From: an uncultured Tateyamaria sp.
Lineage (GTDB): Bacteria; Pseudomonadota; Alphaproteobacteria; Rhodobacterales; Rhodobacteraceae
Length of the DNA stretch: 64,000 nt
Direction: 5' to 3'
Assembly: GCF_947496075.1 (NCBI RefSeq)
Contig: NZ_CANMBJ010000002.1
Location: 434,001-498,000, forward strand
Shown here: piece by piece, positions 1-8,585 of the stretch
Position numbering within the stretch: position 1 is the first letter of the stretch
Layout of the letters: every line of letters begins with the position of its first letter
Notes under the pieces: generated by a model
What the model saw: the letters and a program-made list of their open reading frames with translations, nothing else
The model's database searches: none
Told to the model about the DNA's origin: nothing
Made by a program: the position numbers and the translations under genes

Positions 1-834
1 AGCGGCGGTGTAACCCGTGCTGCGGGGTTTTTGCATCTGACCCAATCGGCGGTTTCGATGCAGTTGAAGCGGTTGGAGGAATTGTTGGGCCTTGACCTGT
101 TCGACCGATCCGGTCGGACCATCGCGCTGACCGCCTCGGGCGAGCAGTTGCTGGTCTTTGCCCGCCGCATGGTGGCGTTGAACGACGAGGTGATCACCCG
201 TCTGACCGATCAGGCCTATGAAGGTGAGATCACACTGGGTGTGCCGCACGACATCGTCTACCCGGCCATTCCCCGCGTGTTGAAGCAGTTCCATGCGGCT
301 TTCCCGCGTGTGAAGGTGCAATTGGACAGCTCTTATACACGACGTTTGAAAGCCGAGTTCGCCAAGGGTGCCTGTGACATCATCCTGACGACGGAAACGG
401 GTATGGATGCCGGAGGGGAACAGCTGTGCACAAAGCCATTGTGCTGGGTCGGGGCCCCGGGGGGGTCCGCGTGGCGGCAACGGCCGTTGAAATTGGCGTT
501 TGGGCGGCAATGCACGTTCCGCCCGCGGGTCGTTGAAGGATTGGACGCCGCGGACATCCCCTGGGACGTCGTTGTCGAAACTGAAAGTGACCGCACGATC
601 GAGGCCACAGTCAGCGCGGATCTTGCCGTGCATACCATGATCGAAGGGACTGAACCGCCGCATCTGGATCGGATCGAACACGGGGGGGCGTTGCCTGACC
701 TGCCGATGCACAGCATCAATCTGTATGGTGCAGGTGGGGCTGTGAACGAGGTGCATGACGCGCTTGTCGGTTTCCTGCGTCGCGCTTTTGCGGCACCAGA
801 TGCCACGGCCTTGCGCGCGGTCGCGAACCGCTGA
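1..834 (+). CDS. LysR-family transcriptional regulator (5' end outside window)
   Basis: Frame 1 is open from the first base and ends with TGA at 832-834, so the true start lies upstream and about 277 codons are visible. The first visible residues fall inside the LysR winged helix-turn-helix (TRAAGFLHLTQSAVSMQ), which runs into the conserved LxRLE-type segment and linker helix. The rest is a periplasmic-binding-protein-like effector domain. It probably lacks only 10-20 N-terminal residues. No neighbour in the window identifies its target. Family assignment is firm; effector and regulon are unknown. Confidence 0.93.
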   Translation, partial: SGGVTRAAGFLHLTQSAVSMQLKRLEELLGLDLFDRSGRTIALTASGEQLLVFARRMVALNDEVITRLTDQAYEGEITLGVPHDIVYPAIPRVLKQFHAAFPRVKVQLDSSYTRRLKAEFAKGACDIILTTETGMDAGGEQLCTKPLCWVGAPGGSAWRQRPLKLAFGRQCTFRPRVVEGLDAADIPWDVVVETESDRTIEATVSADLAVHTMIEGTEPPHLDRIEHGGALPDLPMHSINLYGAGGAVNEVHDALVGFLRRAFAAPDATALRAVANR

Positions 835-1267
835 CATCGGGGCGTATCGGGGGCGATTGGGCGGAATTCGGCCCATCGAAGCGCATGTCTGTCGTTCCTG
901 CTGACGTAGATAAAATTGTGGTTACTTTGGCAATCATCACGCGTTACCGCGCTGCCGGATCGACGGAAACTGTAAGTATTTTGGTTTAGTGTTTTGAAAA
1001 GTAAAGAGAATTTGATTTTCATTTTGACGTTGGCACCGTTTGGCATCCCTCGATGCGCATGCACTCCTTGGTCAGCATTTCACTTATGGCGACACGCCTT
1101 ATGGCTGAAAGCCGCGCACGAAATTCCCGTCAAGCGGGTATCTTTCATTGAAAATTGCGTGCGTGATACGTAGTATACTGCCACTGAACACGGCGCGAGA
1201 GAACAACATGCGCCATTCTGATGGGCGCAAAGCGCGCCCATAGCGACATCACAGGGTTGGGAACATT
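835..1267. other. 433-nt non-coding gap with promoter region
   Basis: No convincing gene. The long antisense frame covering this stretch is a shadow that continues into the LysR gene. An AT-rich patch lies around 960-1030, and a small CCCG/CGGG inverted repeat near 1126-1138. The last 120 bases hold the promoter candidate for the XRE gene listed separately. Confidence 0.6.
1148..1176 (+). promoter_or_regulatory. Candidate sigma-70 promoter for the XRE regulator
   Basis: TTGAAA at 1148-1153 and TAGTAT at 1171-1176 are separated by 17 bp, close to the consensus hexamers. It would give a 5' leader of roughly 85 nt before the ATG at 1268. Sequence match only. Confidence 0.5.
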
Positions 1268-1639
1268 ATGGCACATTTGGTTGACGTACATGTCGGCAAG
1301 CGTATCCGGCAGCGCAGGTGGCTGATCGGGATGACCCAGCAAAAGCTGGCTGACATGGTTGGCATCAAATTTCAGCAGATTCAGAAGTACGAGACCGGTG
1401 CAAACCGCGTCAGCGCGTCCCGTCTGTGGGATATCGGAGAAGCGATGGGCGTTCCTGCTGCCTTTTTCTTCGAAGGTCTGAAGGAAGATGTCAGCCAGGC
1501 TGCGGCGACCGGGGCTGTTCCCGCCGATATGCTCAGCGACAAAGAGGCAATGGAGTTGGTCCGTACATACTACGCGATCCCCGAAGCACAGCGCCGCCGC
1601 CTGTTCGAGCTTGCACGGGTTCTGAGCGACGTCGCCTGA
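1268..1639 (+). CDS. XRE-family helix-turn-helix regulator, 123 aa
   Basis: A small cytoplasmic DNA-binding protein. Residues ~10-65 form a Cro/CI-type HTH (RIRQRRWLIGMTQQKLAD, then a recognition helix region IKFQQIQKYETG). The rest is a short tail with a helical C-terminus (RRRLFELARVL). Proteins of this shape are common in alphaproteobacteria, often several per genome, and mostly uncharacterised. It starts at ATG with only a weak Shine-Dalgarno, and a 17-bp-spaced promoter lies upstream. A hairpin follows before the next gene, so it may be its own unit. Target genes are unknown. Confidence 0.9.
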   Translation: MAHLVDVHVGKRIRQRRWLIGMTQQKLADMVGIKFQQIQKYETGANRVSASRLWDIGEAMGVPAAFFFEGLKEDVSQAAATGAVPADMLSDKEAMELVRTYYAIPEAQRRRLFELARVLSDVA

Positions 1640-1670
1640 CCCCTTCAATTGTAGTCCGGGCTTGCGTCAC

Positions 1671-1689
1671 GGGTGCCACTCTGGCACCC
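1671..1689 (+). repeat. 8-bp perfect hairpin just before the phosphatase start
   Basis: GGGTGCCA (1671-1678) and TGGCACCC (1682-1689) pair around a 3-nt loop. There is no T-run, so it is a poor intrinsic terminator. The right arm ends 7 nt before the ATG at 1697, where the ribosome would bind, so it could limit translation or mark a processing site. Confidence 0.55.
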
Positions 1690-1696
1690 GATTGGC

Positions 1697-2491
1697 ATGA
1701 GCATTCTGATTTCTGACTTAACTGAAGTGGCCCATGCCATGGCTGATGCGGCCGGCGATGCCATTCTGCCGCACTTTCGGGCACGCGACCTTGATGACGA
1801 AAACAAAGCGTCTGATGGGTATGATCCGGTGACGATTGCCGATCGCGCTGCAGAGCAGGCGATGCGCGCGGTGTTGGCGGACAGACGTCCGGACGATGCT
1901 ATTCTAGGTGAAGAGTTTGGTGCGCATTCCGGTTCTAGTGGTCTGACATGGGTGTTAGACCCGATTGATGGCACCCGCGGGTTTGTATCGGGGACGCCGA
2001 CTTGGGGGGTTCTGATTGCTGTTGGGGACGTGACCGGCCCTTTTCTTGGCATGATCGACCAGCCCTACATTCGAGAAAGGTTCTGGGGGGCTGACGGACG
2101 TGCGCAGATGCGCGGCCCGCTGGGGGAACACGCGCTTGCGACGCGGGCGTCACGTCCGTTGACCGATGCGGTTCTGTTCACAACGTTCCCCGAGGTTGGT
2201 ACCGAAGCGGAACGTGCCGGGTTCGAGGCCGTGGCGCGGGGCATCAAGCTGGTGCGCTACGGGATGGACTGTTACGCTTACGCTCTTCTGGCGGCGGGTC
2301 AGATCGATCTGGTGATCGAGGCCGGATTGAACAGCTATGATATTCAGGCGCCCATCGGTCTTATTGAGGCGGCCGGGGGGATTGTCACGGATTGGTCCGG
2401 TCAGCCTGTGCATGAGGGTGGCCGCGTGGTTGCTGCAGCGAATGCCAATATTCACCGCGCGGCGCTGGACATTCTGGCGGGACACCTGTGA
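1697..2491 (+). CDS. hisN: Inositol-monophosphatase-family phosphatase (histidinol-phosphatase HisN type)
   Basis: A Mg2+-dependent phosphatase of the IMPase/FIG superfamily, about 264 aa. The metal-binding motifs are visible: GEE at ~71-73, DPIDGT at ~88-93, and a late motif SYDIQAP that replaces the usual WD-x-AP. Proteins of this subgroup in alphaproteobacteria are usually annotated HisN (L-histidinol-phosphate to L-histidinol), but inositol-1-phosphatase activity cannot be excluded and no other his gene is nearby. ATG 1697 is preferred; an in-frame GTG at 1673 lies inside the upstream hairpin, and neither has a good Shine-Dalgarno. The 3' end overlaps the next gene by 4 nt (GTGA). Confidence 0.85.
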   Translation: MSILISDLTEVAHAMADAAGDAILPHFRARDLDDENKASDGYDPVTIADRAAEQAMRAVLADRRPDDAILGEEFGAHSGSSGLTWVLDPIDGTRGFVSGTPTWGVLIAVGDVTGPFLGMIDQPYIRERFWGADGRAQMRGPLGEHALATRASRPLTDAVLFTTFPEVGTEAERAGFEAVARGIKLVRYGMDCYAYALLAAGQIDLVIEAGLNSYDIQAPIGLIEAAGGIVTDWSGQPVHEGGRVVAAANANIHRAALDILAGHL

Positions 2492-3828
2492 CGGCAACCC
2501 TGATCAGGTGCGCGGCATATGTCGTGACCATGGACAATGACCGTCGCATTCTGCGCGATGCCGATGTGTTGTTGCAGGACGGGCAGGTGGCCGAGATCGG
2601 GCATGGACTTCAGGCAGCGGCCGAGATCGTTGACGGGGCGGGCTGTGTTGTCGCCCCTGGCCTGGTCAATACGCATCATCACCTCTATCAGACCCTGACC
2701 CGTGCGGTGCCGCAGGCGCAGGACGCGCTTTTATTCGGCTGGTTGCAGGCCCTTTATCCCATATGGGCGCGCTTCACGCCTGACCATATGTTCACGTCAG
2801 CGCAGATCGGGTTGGCCGAATTGGCCCTGTCCGGCTGCACATTGTCGTCTGACCATCTGTACCTCTATCCAAATGGCGTTCGGCTCGAAGACACGATCGC
2901 CGCGGCGCGTGAAGTCGGGTTGCGCTTCCATCCGACACGCGGTGCCATGAGCATTGGTGAGAGTGCGGGAGGGTTGCCGCCGGATATGCTCGTCGAGGAT
3001 GAAGTAGCCATTCTGGACGACATGATGCGGGTGATCGACAGCTTTCACGACGCCGCGCCGGGGTCCATGTGCCGGGTGGGCGTCGCCCCGTGTTCACCGT
3101 TCTCTGTCAGCCGCGAGCTGATGCGCGATGCGGCGCTGTTGGCGCGTGACAAGGGCGTGATGATGCACACCCATCTGGCCGAGAATGACGAAGATATTGC
3201 CTATTCGCTCGCGCAATTCGGTTGTCGGCCCGGGCAATATGCCGAGGATCTGGGCTGGGTCGGCCCGGACGTGTGGCATGCGCATTGCGTGAAGCTGGAT
3301 GCCGAAGAAATCGACCTGTTTGCCCGGACGGGTACGGGTGTTGCGCATTGCCCGTGTTCGAACTGCCGCCTTGGGTCCGGTATTGCGCCGGTACGGGCGA
3401 TGCGGGATGCGGGCGTGCCCGTGGGTCTGGGTGTTGATGGATCGGCCAGCAACGATGCGGGCAATCTGGTGGCCGAGGCGCGGCAGGCGATGTTGTTGCA
3501 ACGGGTGGCAAAGGGTGCGGATGCGATGAGCGCGCAGGAAGCGCTGGAGATTGCGACGCGGGGCGGGGCCGACATTCTGGGACGGCCTGAGTGCGGGCGG
3601 CTGCAGGTTGGGTGTCGCGCGGATGTCGCCGTCTGGGATGTCAGCGGGATCGAAGCGGCGGGCAGTTGGGACCCGGCGGCTTTGCTGCTGGCCGGGCCAA
3701 CGACGGTGCGTGATCTGTTTGTTGAAGGGAGACAGGTTGTGCGGGATGGTCAGATGACGACGATTGATCTGTCACAGGTCATCGCGCGGCAGAATGAGAT
3801 GGCCCGAAACCTGAGCGCCACCTTATGA
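2488..3828 (+). CDS. 8-oxoguanine deaminase-like amidohydrolase (ATZ/TRZ family)
   Basis: A 446-aa amidohydrolase-superfamily enzyme, likely Zn-dependent and cytoplasmic. Metal ligands: THHH at ~62-65, HTHLAEND at 227-234, HAHC at 264-267, and the catalytic Asp in GVDGSASND at 315-323. The last two motif contexts are those of 8-oxoguanine deaminases, which convert 8-oxoguanine to urate; related hydroxyatrazine or S-adenosylhomocysteine deaminases share the fold. A guanine deaminase lies 0.4 kb downstream, supporting a purine role. GTG start overlaps hisN by 4 nt, and the end overlaps the CAP gene (ATGA), so translational coupling is likely. Confidence 0.82.
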   Translation: MTATLIRCAAYVVTMDNDRRILRDADVLLQDGQVAEIGHGLQAAAEIVDGAGCVVAPGLVNTHHHLYQTLTRAVPQAQDALLFGWLQALYPIWARFTPDHMFTSAQIGLAELALSGCTLSSDHLYLYPNGVRLEDTIAAAREVGLRFHPTRGAMSIGESAGGLPPDMLVEDEVAILDDMMRVIDSFHDAAPGSMCRVGVAPCSPFSVSRELMRDAALLARDKGVMMHTHLAENDEDIAYSLAQFGCRPGQYAEDLGWVGPDVWHAHCVKLDAEEIDLFARTGTGVAHCPCSNCRLGSGIAPVRAMRDAGVPVGLGVDGSASNDAGNLVAEARQAMLLQRVAKGADAMSAQEALEIATRGGADILGRPECGRLQVGCRADVAVWDVSGIEAAGSWDPAALLLAGPTTVRDLFVEGRQVVRDGQMTTIDLSQVIARQNEMARNLSATL

Positions 3829-4247
3829 AACATGTTTTGCTGTTCATTGCCCTGATCCTGATGGCTGCCGCCGCAGCTGCCGATCCGACAGCGCTGGCCG
3901 CCATCAACGCCGAGCGTGACGCCCAAAACCGCGCGCCACTTATCTATGACAGCACGCTTGAGGCCGCGGCCCGTGCACATGCACAAGACATGGCGACCGC
4001 TGGTTTCTTTGCGCATACAGGTTCGGATGGATCAGACATTGGTCAGCGGTTGGATCGTGTCGGCTATCGCTATTGCTTTGGCGCGGAGAACATTGCTGCG
4101 GGTCAACGCAGTTTGGCCGAGGTGATGACGTCATGGATGGGGTCACGCGGGCACCGGCGCAACATCCTGCATCGCAAAGCGCAGGCAGTCGGCCTGGCCC
4201 GCGGACCGGGCAACCTGTGGGTTATGGTGCTGGCAGCGCCCTGCTAG
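3825..4247 (+). CDS. Secreted CAP/SCP-domain protein, 140 aa
   Basis: An N-terminal signal peptide (about 20 residues, alanine-rich h-region, predicted cut before DPTALAAIN) is followed by a compact CAP domain. Visible CAP features are AINAERDAQNRAPL, ARAHAQDMATAGFFAHTGSDG, and GENIAAG before a W-x-x-S-xGHRRNIL segment, which carry the conserved His/Glu cluster. Bacterial CAP proteins are exported with mostly unknown roles. Coupled to the upstream deaminase by an ATGA overlap and converging with guaD (last 4 nt shared). Why it sits with purine deaminases is not evident. Confidence 0.9.
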   Translation: MKHVLLFIALILMAAAAAADPTALAAINAERDAQNRAPLIYDSTLEAAARAHAQDMATAGFFAHTGSDGSDIGQRLDRVGYRYCFGAENIAAGQRSLAEVMTSWMGSRGHRRNILHRKAQAVGLARGPGNLWVMVLAAPC

Positions 4248-5530
4248 CTGCGGCGCGTGCCGCCCACCCAGACATCCGCGATAGCGCGGTCATCGCCCAT
4301 CATGAGCGTCGGGAACACTGCGTCCCAAATGCTCTCGGCCCGTGTATGACGCTGCGCAATGGCTGGGGTCGAGGCGAGGTCGAGGATACACAGGTCACCG
4401 GCCAGTCCGGGGGAGATGCTGCCAATCTCGTCCGTGCGGTGCAGCACGCGGGCCGATCCTGCTGTCGCCAGCCACAGAAGCTGTGCAGCATGCACGGCGG
4501 TCCCGCGCAACTGTGCGATCTCATATGCAGCGGCCATGGACCGCAGCACTGAGAAGGATGAACCACCGCCTGTGTCCGTCGCGAGGCCCGTGCGCACGCC
4601 GCCAGAGGCAAGGCCCATGAGATCGAACAGGCTTGAGCCGATAAAGGTGTTGGACGTCGGGCAGTGAACGAGACCCGCCCCCACCTCGCGCAGTCGGTCA
4701 ACCTCACGCGTCTCAAGATGGATCGCGTGACCGTAGAGGCCACGTTCGCCCAAAAGCCCGTGCTGTTCATAGGTGTCGAGGTAGTCGCGCGCCTGCGGGT
4801 AGAGGCCACGCACCCACTCGATCTCGTCGACCTGTTCGCTCAGATGGGTTTGCATCAACGCGTCGGGGTGTTCGGCCCATAAGGCGCCGAGGGCGGCCAG
4901 TTGATCCTCGGTCGAGGTGGGAGAGAAGCGCGGTGTGATCGCATAGCGGGCGCGGCCCTGACCATGCCATTTCTGCAGCAATGCCTTGCTGTCGTCATAG
5001 GCTGTCTGCGCCGTATCCCGCAGCCCGTCCGGGGCATTGCGGTCCATGCAGGTCTTGCCCGCGACCACGGCAATGTTGCGCGCGGCGGCAGCGGTGAACA
5101 GGGCATCGACGCTTTCAGGGTGGATCGTGCAGAAGCTTGCGACTGATGTGGTGCCGTGATCAAGCAGCAGGTCCAGATAGCGATCCGCAGTTTCATTGGC
5201 ATAGGTGGCATCGCCAAACCGCATCTCTTCGGGGAACGTATAGGTGTTCAGCCAATCAATCAGGCGCTTGCCCCATGATGCGATGATGGCGGTCTGGGGA
5301 TAGTGCGCATGAGCATCGATGAAACCGGGGCAGATCAGGTGACCGGGATAGTCATGGCGTGTTGCCTGCGCGCCTTGCGTCAGTGCCGCGCTGCCGACGG
5401 CAGCAATCTTGCCACCCTCAATCAGTAAGGCACTGTCTTCAAGAACGTGGACGGCTTCGACCCATGGTTGAACAAAGGGATCGCCGTCGAAGGTCAGCAC
5501 ATGGCCGGTCAAAAGATATGCATCTGTCAT
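4244..5530 (-). CDS. guaD: Guanine deaminase
   Basis: A 428-aa Zn amidohydrolase converting guanine to xanthine and ammonia. Motifs: PGFIDAHAHYPQ (HxH at 74-76), MQTHLSEQ, GHAIHLE and the catalytic Asp in ATDTGGGSSFS, all typical of GuaD rather than of the 8-oxoguanine branch. Length matches the family (~430 aa). Convergent with the purine/CAP operon, sharing 4 nt at the stop codons. Upstream of its ATG (5528-5530) lies the divergent mgtE leader. Confidence 0.93.
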   Translation of the reverse strand: MTDAYLLTGHVLTFDGDPFVQPWVEAVHVLEDSALLIEGGKIAAVGSAALTQGAQATRHDYPGHLICPGFIDAHAHYPQTAIIASWGKRLIDWLNTYTFPEEMRFGDATYANETADRYLDLLLDHGTTSVASFCTIHPESVDALFTAAAARNIAVVAGKTCMDRNAPDGLRDTAQTAYDDSKALLQKWHGQGRARYAITPRFSPTSTEDQLAALGALWAEHPDALMQTHLSEQVDEIEWVRGLYPQARDYLDTYEQHGLLGERGLYGHAIHLETREVDRLREVGAGLVHCPTSNTFIGSSLFDLMGLASGGVRTGLATDTGGGSSFSVLRSMAAAYEIAQLRGTAVHAAQLLWLATAGSARVLHRTDEIGSISPGLAGDLCILDLASTPAIAQRHTRAESIWDAVFPTLMMGDDRAIADVWVGGTRRS

Positions 5531-5644
5531 GGCTGTCTTATGCCGGGGGCTTGCTGAGGGCGCAAAGCGAAATCCGGGCCATTGTCAGTACAAGGGCCGC
5601 CCCCTATGGTCGCCCACGACGCGACGGAAAGGGAGACGCACGCC

Positions 5645-7039
5645 ATGTCAGATCAGACCGACGTGATCGATCCCGCAGCAGACGACAATGCCTATGTCCT
5701 TGAACGCAAGGATGTTTCTGCGATCCTTTACGCCGTCGACATCGAGGACCGCGACCAACTGACCAAGTTGATGGAGCCGCTGCATGCGGCGGACATCGCC
5801 GACCTTCTGGAACAGATCAACGCCTTTGACCGGTCGCGCCTGATCCGTCTGTATGACCGCGAGTTCGATGGTGACATCCTGTCCGAGCTTGACGAGTCGA
5901 TCCGGGAAGAGGTGATTGCCGTCCTGAAGCCCACTGTTCTGGCTGACGCTGTGCGCGATCTGGACAGTGACGACGTGGTCGACCTGATCGAAGATCTGGA
6001 CGACGCGCAGCAGGAACAGATCCTGGATGTGCTGGAAGACACGGATCGGGCGCTGGTTGAGCAGTCGCTGGCCTTTCCCGAATATTCCGCCGGTCGTCTC
6101 ATGCAGCGGGAGGTTGTCATGGCGCCCGAGCATTGGACGGTCGGCGAGGCCATTGATCGGTTGCGCAGTGCGAACGAAGAGGAATTGCCCAAGCAGTTCT
6201 ATCACATCGTGCTGATTGACCCGCGCCTGCATCCGGTGGGCAATGTGACCCTCGGCAAGTTGATGCGGTCGCGCCGGGAGGTACCACTGGCCGATTTGGT
6301 GGAAGAGACCTTTCAGGTGATCCCGGCCAGTCAGGATGAAAGCGACGTGGCTTATGCTTTCAACCAGTATCACCTGATCTCGGCCCCGGTTGTCGATGAC
6401 GAGGGGCGGCTGGTTGGTTTGATCACGATCGACGATGCGATGGCCGTGCTGGACGAAGAGCATGAGGAAGATATTCTGCGTCTGGCAGGGGTGGGCGAAG
6501 AGTCCGCTTTGTCTGACCGTGTGCGCGAGACTACGAAACGGCGTATCCCGTGGTTGGCTGTGAACCTTGTCACGTCGATCCTTGCGTCGATGGTCATTGC
6601 TCAATTCGAGATGGCGATTGCCCAGATCGTGGCGCTGGCCGTGTTGATGCCCATAGTGGCGTCCATGGGTGGGAATGCGGGGACGCAATCCTTGACGGTT
6701 GCGGTTCGGGCCATTGCCACCAAAGATTTGACCGGTGCGAACGTGTGGCGCGTGATCCGACGCGAGGTGCTGGTGGGGTTGATCAACGGCGCTGTTTTTG
6801 CCGTTGTGATGGGGATTGTCGGGGTGATCTGGTTCGGCTCACCTGCGCTGGGCTATGTGATTGCAGCGGCCATGGTGGTGAACATGGTGGTGGCGGGTCT
6901 GGCCGGGACCGGCATTCCGATCGTCCTGGACCGCGTGGGTATCGATCCGGCATTGGCATCGGGTGCGTTCGTGACCACCGTGACGGACGTGGTCGGGTTC
7001 TTTGCCTTCCTTGGGCTTGCTGCTTTGGTGTTGTTGTGA
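5645..7039 (+). CDS. mgtE: Magnesium transporter MgtE
   Basis: A Mg2+ channel/transporter of the inner membrane, 464 aa from ATG 5645. Start chosen for the Shine-Dalgarno GGAAAGGGAGA 8 nt upstream; earlier in-frame ATG 5606 and TTG 5582 lack one. Domain order: acidic helical MgtE N domain (~20-130), two CBS domains (~135-260), a connecting helix, then about five membrane segments (~290-464) including the conserved stretch MGGNAGTQSL. The cytoplasmic N and CBS domains sense Mg2+ in studied homologues. A small inverted repeat follows the stop. Confidence 0.95.
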   Translation: MSDQTDVIDPAADDNAYVLERKDVSAILYAVDIEDRDQLTKLMEPLHAADIADLLEQINAFDRSRLIRLYDREFDGDILSELDESIREEVIAVLKPTVLADAVRDLDSDDVVDLIEDLDDAQQEQILDVLEDTDRALVEQSLAFPEYSAGRLMQREVVMAPEHWTVGEAIDRLRSANEEELPKQFYHIVLIDPRLHPVGNVTLGKLMRSRREVPLADLVEETFQVIPASQDESDVAYAFNQYHLISAPVVDDEGRLVGLITIDDAMAVLDEEHEEDILRLAGVGEESALSDRVRETTKRRIPWLAVNLVTSILASMVIAQFEMAIAQIVALAVLMPIVASMGGNAGTQSLTVAVRAIATKDLTGANVWRVIRREVLVGLINGAVFAVVMGIVGVIWFGSPALGYVIAAAMVVNMVVAGLAGTGIPIVLDRVGIDPALASGAFVTTVTDVVGFFAFLGLAALVLL

Positions 7040-7040
7040 C

Positions 7041-7080
7041 GGGGGCGGACGCTGTTTGCCTGCGGCAAAGACCCCCCGCC
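7041..7080 (+). repeat. Nested inverted repeat after mgtE
   Basis: TTTGCC (7055-7060) and GGCAAA (7064-7069) pair around a TGC loop, flanked by a G-run (7041-7047) and a C-run (7072-7079) that can close an outer stem. No T tract follows. A possible weak terminator or mRNA-end stabiliser between mgtE and the cyclo-ligase gene. Confidence 0.45.
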
Positions 7081-7103
7081 CACCGTCCCGATGGAGGCCC
7101 TTC

Positions 7104-7682
7104 ATGTCGTTGACCGAGGACAAGGCCGCGATCCGGAAACAGGCGTTTGCTGCGCGCAAGGCGGCCTTTGACCTCGACGCCGGGGGGGCGTCGGGCCTGT
7201 TGTCATCCGTGTTGGCGGGGTATCGCGGAGTGCCTTTGTCCGGTTACATGCCGATCCGATCCGAGATTGACCCGCTGCCCGTGATGGCGGAGGCGGCTGC
7301 GCATGGCCCTGTGGCTGTGCCGGTCATTCGGGGCGCGGGACTGCCGTTGGTGTTTTCGAAGTGGACGCCCGGGTGTGCCATGACGGAGGGGCCGTTCGGG
7401 GCACAGATCCCTGCGGTCGAAGACATGTTCGAGCCTGAGATTGTCATTGTGCCTTTGGTGGCCTTTACCCGCGCGGGCGGGCGGTTGGGATATGGTGGCG
7501 GGTTCTATGACCGCACACTTGAAGGCTTGCGTGCGACACGGGCAATCCTGGCCATCGGTTTCGCCTATGGTGCGCAGGAAATGATAAACCTGCCATTGGA
7601 GCCTACGGACCAAACGCTCGACATGATCGTAACGGAGACGGAAGTGATTGAGGTGGGGAGGGGGCCAGCCCCCCGGCGCTGA
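7104..7682 (+). CDS. 5-formyltetrahydrofolate cyclo-ligase
   Basis: 192 aa from ATG 7104, chosen for GGAGG at 7093-7097. The enzyme converts 5-formyl-THF to 5,10-methenyl-THF with ATP. The signature GYGGGFYDR is at ~129-137, and an N-terminal KxxxRxxxxxxR-type basic segment (AIRKQAFAARKAAF) matches the ATP-binding start of the family. The last ~10 codons (GRGPAPRR region) and the stop lie inside a G/C palindromic intergenic repeat, so the C-terminus seems to have been set by that element. Confidence 0.92.
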   Translation: MSLTEDKAAIRKQAFAARKAAFDLDAGGASGLLSSVLAGYRGVPLSGYMPIRSEIDPLPVMAEAAAHGPVAVPVIRGAGLPLVFSKWTPGCAMTEGPFGAQIPAVEDMFEPEIVIVPLVAFTRAGGRLGYGGGFYDRTLEGLRATRAILAIGFAYGAQEMINLPLEPTDQTLDMIVTETEVIEVGRGPAPRR

Positions 7683-7712
7683 TGCGCCGCCCCCCGGGAT
7701 TTTGGGGAAACA
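7655..7712. repeat. GC-rich palindromic repeat element
   Basis: GGGGGC (7660-7665)/GCCCCC (7668-7673), then GGCGC (7675-7679)/GCGCC (7684-7688), then a C6-GGG-ATTTT-GGGG tail. From memory this architecture (G-run hairpin, second small hairpin, CCCCCGGGAT-T tail) is a dispersed intergenic element in Rhodobacteraceae. It overlaps the end of the cyclo-ligase gene. Confidence 0.5.
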
Positions 7713-7775
7713 GGGAATGGGACAGGTCGTGCCTTTGGACTTGCCGTTCTGCCATATGGAGGCATATGGGGCCGT

Positions 7776-8585
7776 ATGAATTTGCTTTTCTTGGGTGACG
7801 TCATGGGCCGGGCTGGCCGACAGGCGATCACCGACCATCTGCCGCGCTTGCGCACCGATTGGAACCTCGATTTTGTCGTGGTGAACGGAGAGAACGCGAC
7901 CTCTGGCATGGGCCTGTCGGGTGCCCATGCCAAGCTGCTGCTCGAAGCCGGTGCAGATTGCGTGACCCTGGGCGATCATGCCTTTGACCAGAAGGACATG
8001 TTGCGCTTCATCGAGGAAGAGCCGCGCATCATCCGGCCCCTCAACTTTTCCAAGGCGGCACCGGGCAAGGGCGCGCGCCTGTTCACGGCGCGGAACGGAA
8101 AGAAGGTTCTGGTGGCGCAGGCCTTGGGGCAGGTTTTTATGAAGCGCCCATTTGATGATCCGTTTTCAGCGCTCGAGACCGTCTTCCGCACTCATCCGCT
8201 GGGCGGGCAGGCGGACGCGATCATCATAGATTTCCATTGCGAGGCAACGTCCGAGAAGATGGCGATGGGCCATTGGTGCGACGGGCGCGCGAGCCTGATG
8301 GTTGGTACCCATACGCATGTGCCCACCGCTGATGCCATGATCCTGTCCAAAGGCTGCGCCTATCTGACCGATGCAGGCATGTGTGGCGATTACAATTCGG
8401 TCATAGGCATGCAACGGGACGAGCCGCTGCGCCGTTTCATCACCGGCATGCCCAAGGAACGGTTTCAGCCCGCCCTTGGCTCCGCGACCCTGTCGGGTGT
8501 GTATGTCGAAACCGGGAATGACGGCCGGGCCACGCGTATCGAAATGGTGCGCGAGGGTGGTCTGCTGCAAACCAGCCGTCCATGA
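7776..8585 (+). CDS. YmdB/TIGR00282-family metallophosphoesterase
   Basis: 269 aa, calcineurin-like fold with a dinuclear metal site. Motifs in order: LGDVMGRAGR at the N-terminus, NGENATSGMG (~40), GDHAFDQ (~65), DFHCEATSEK (~150), and GTHTHVPTAD (~180). This is the TIGR00282 set; the Bacillus homologue YmdB hydrolyses 2',3'-cyclic nucleotides and affects RNA turnover. The substrate here is unknown. The stop overlaps the following transporter gene by 4 nt (ATGA). Confidence 0.92.
   Translation: MNLLFLGDVMGRAGRQAITDHLPRLRTDWNLDFVVVNGENATSGMGLSGAHAKLLLEAGADCVTLGDHAFDQKDMLRFIEEEPRIIRPLNFSKAAPGKGARLFTARNGKKVLVAQALGQVFMKRPFDDPFSALETVFRTHPLGGQADAIIIDFHCEATSEKMAMGHWCDGRASLMVGTHTHVPTADAMILSKGCAYLTDAGMCGDYNSVIGMQRDEPLRRFITGMPKERFQPALGSATLSGVYVETGNDGRATRIEMVREGGLLQTSRP

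Noticed and set aside
7040-7103. 6S RNA next to the 5-formyltetrahydrofolate cyclo-ligase gene
   Set aside because: Relatives may carry 6S RNA near this gene, but the gaps here (64 and 93 nt) are too short to hold one.
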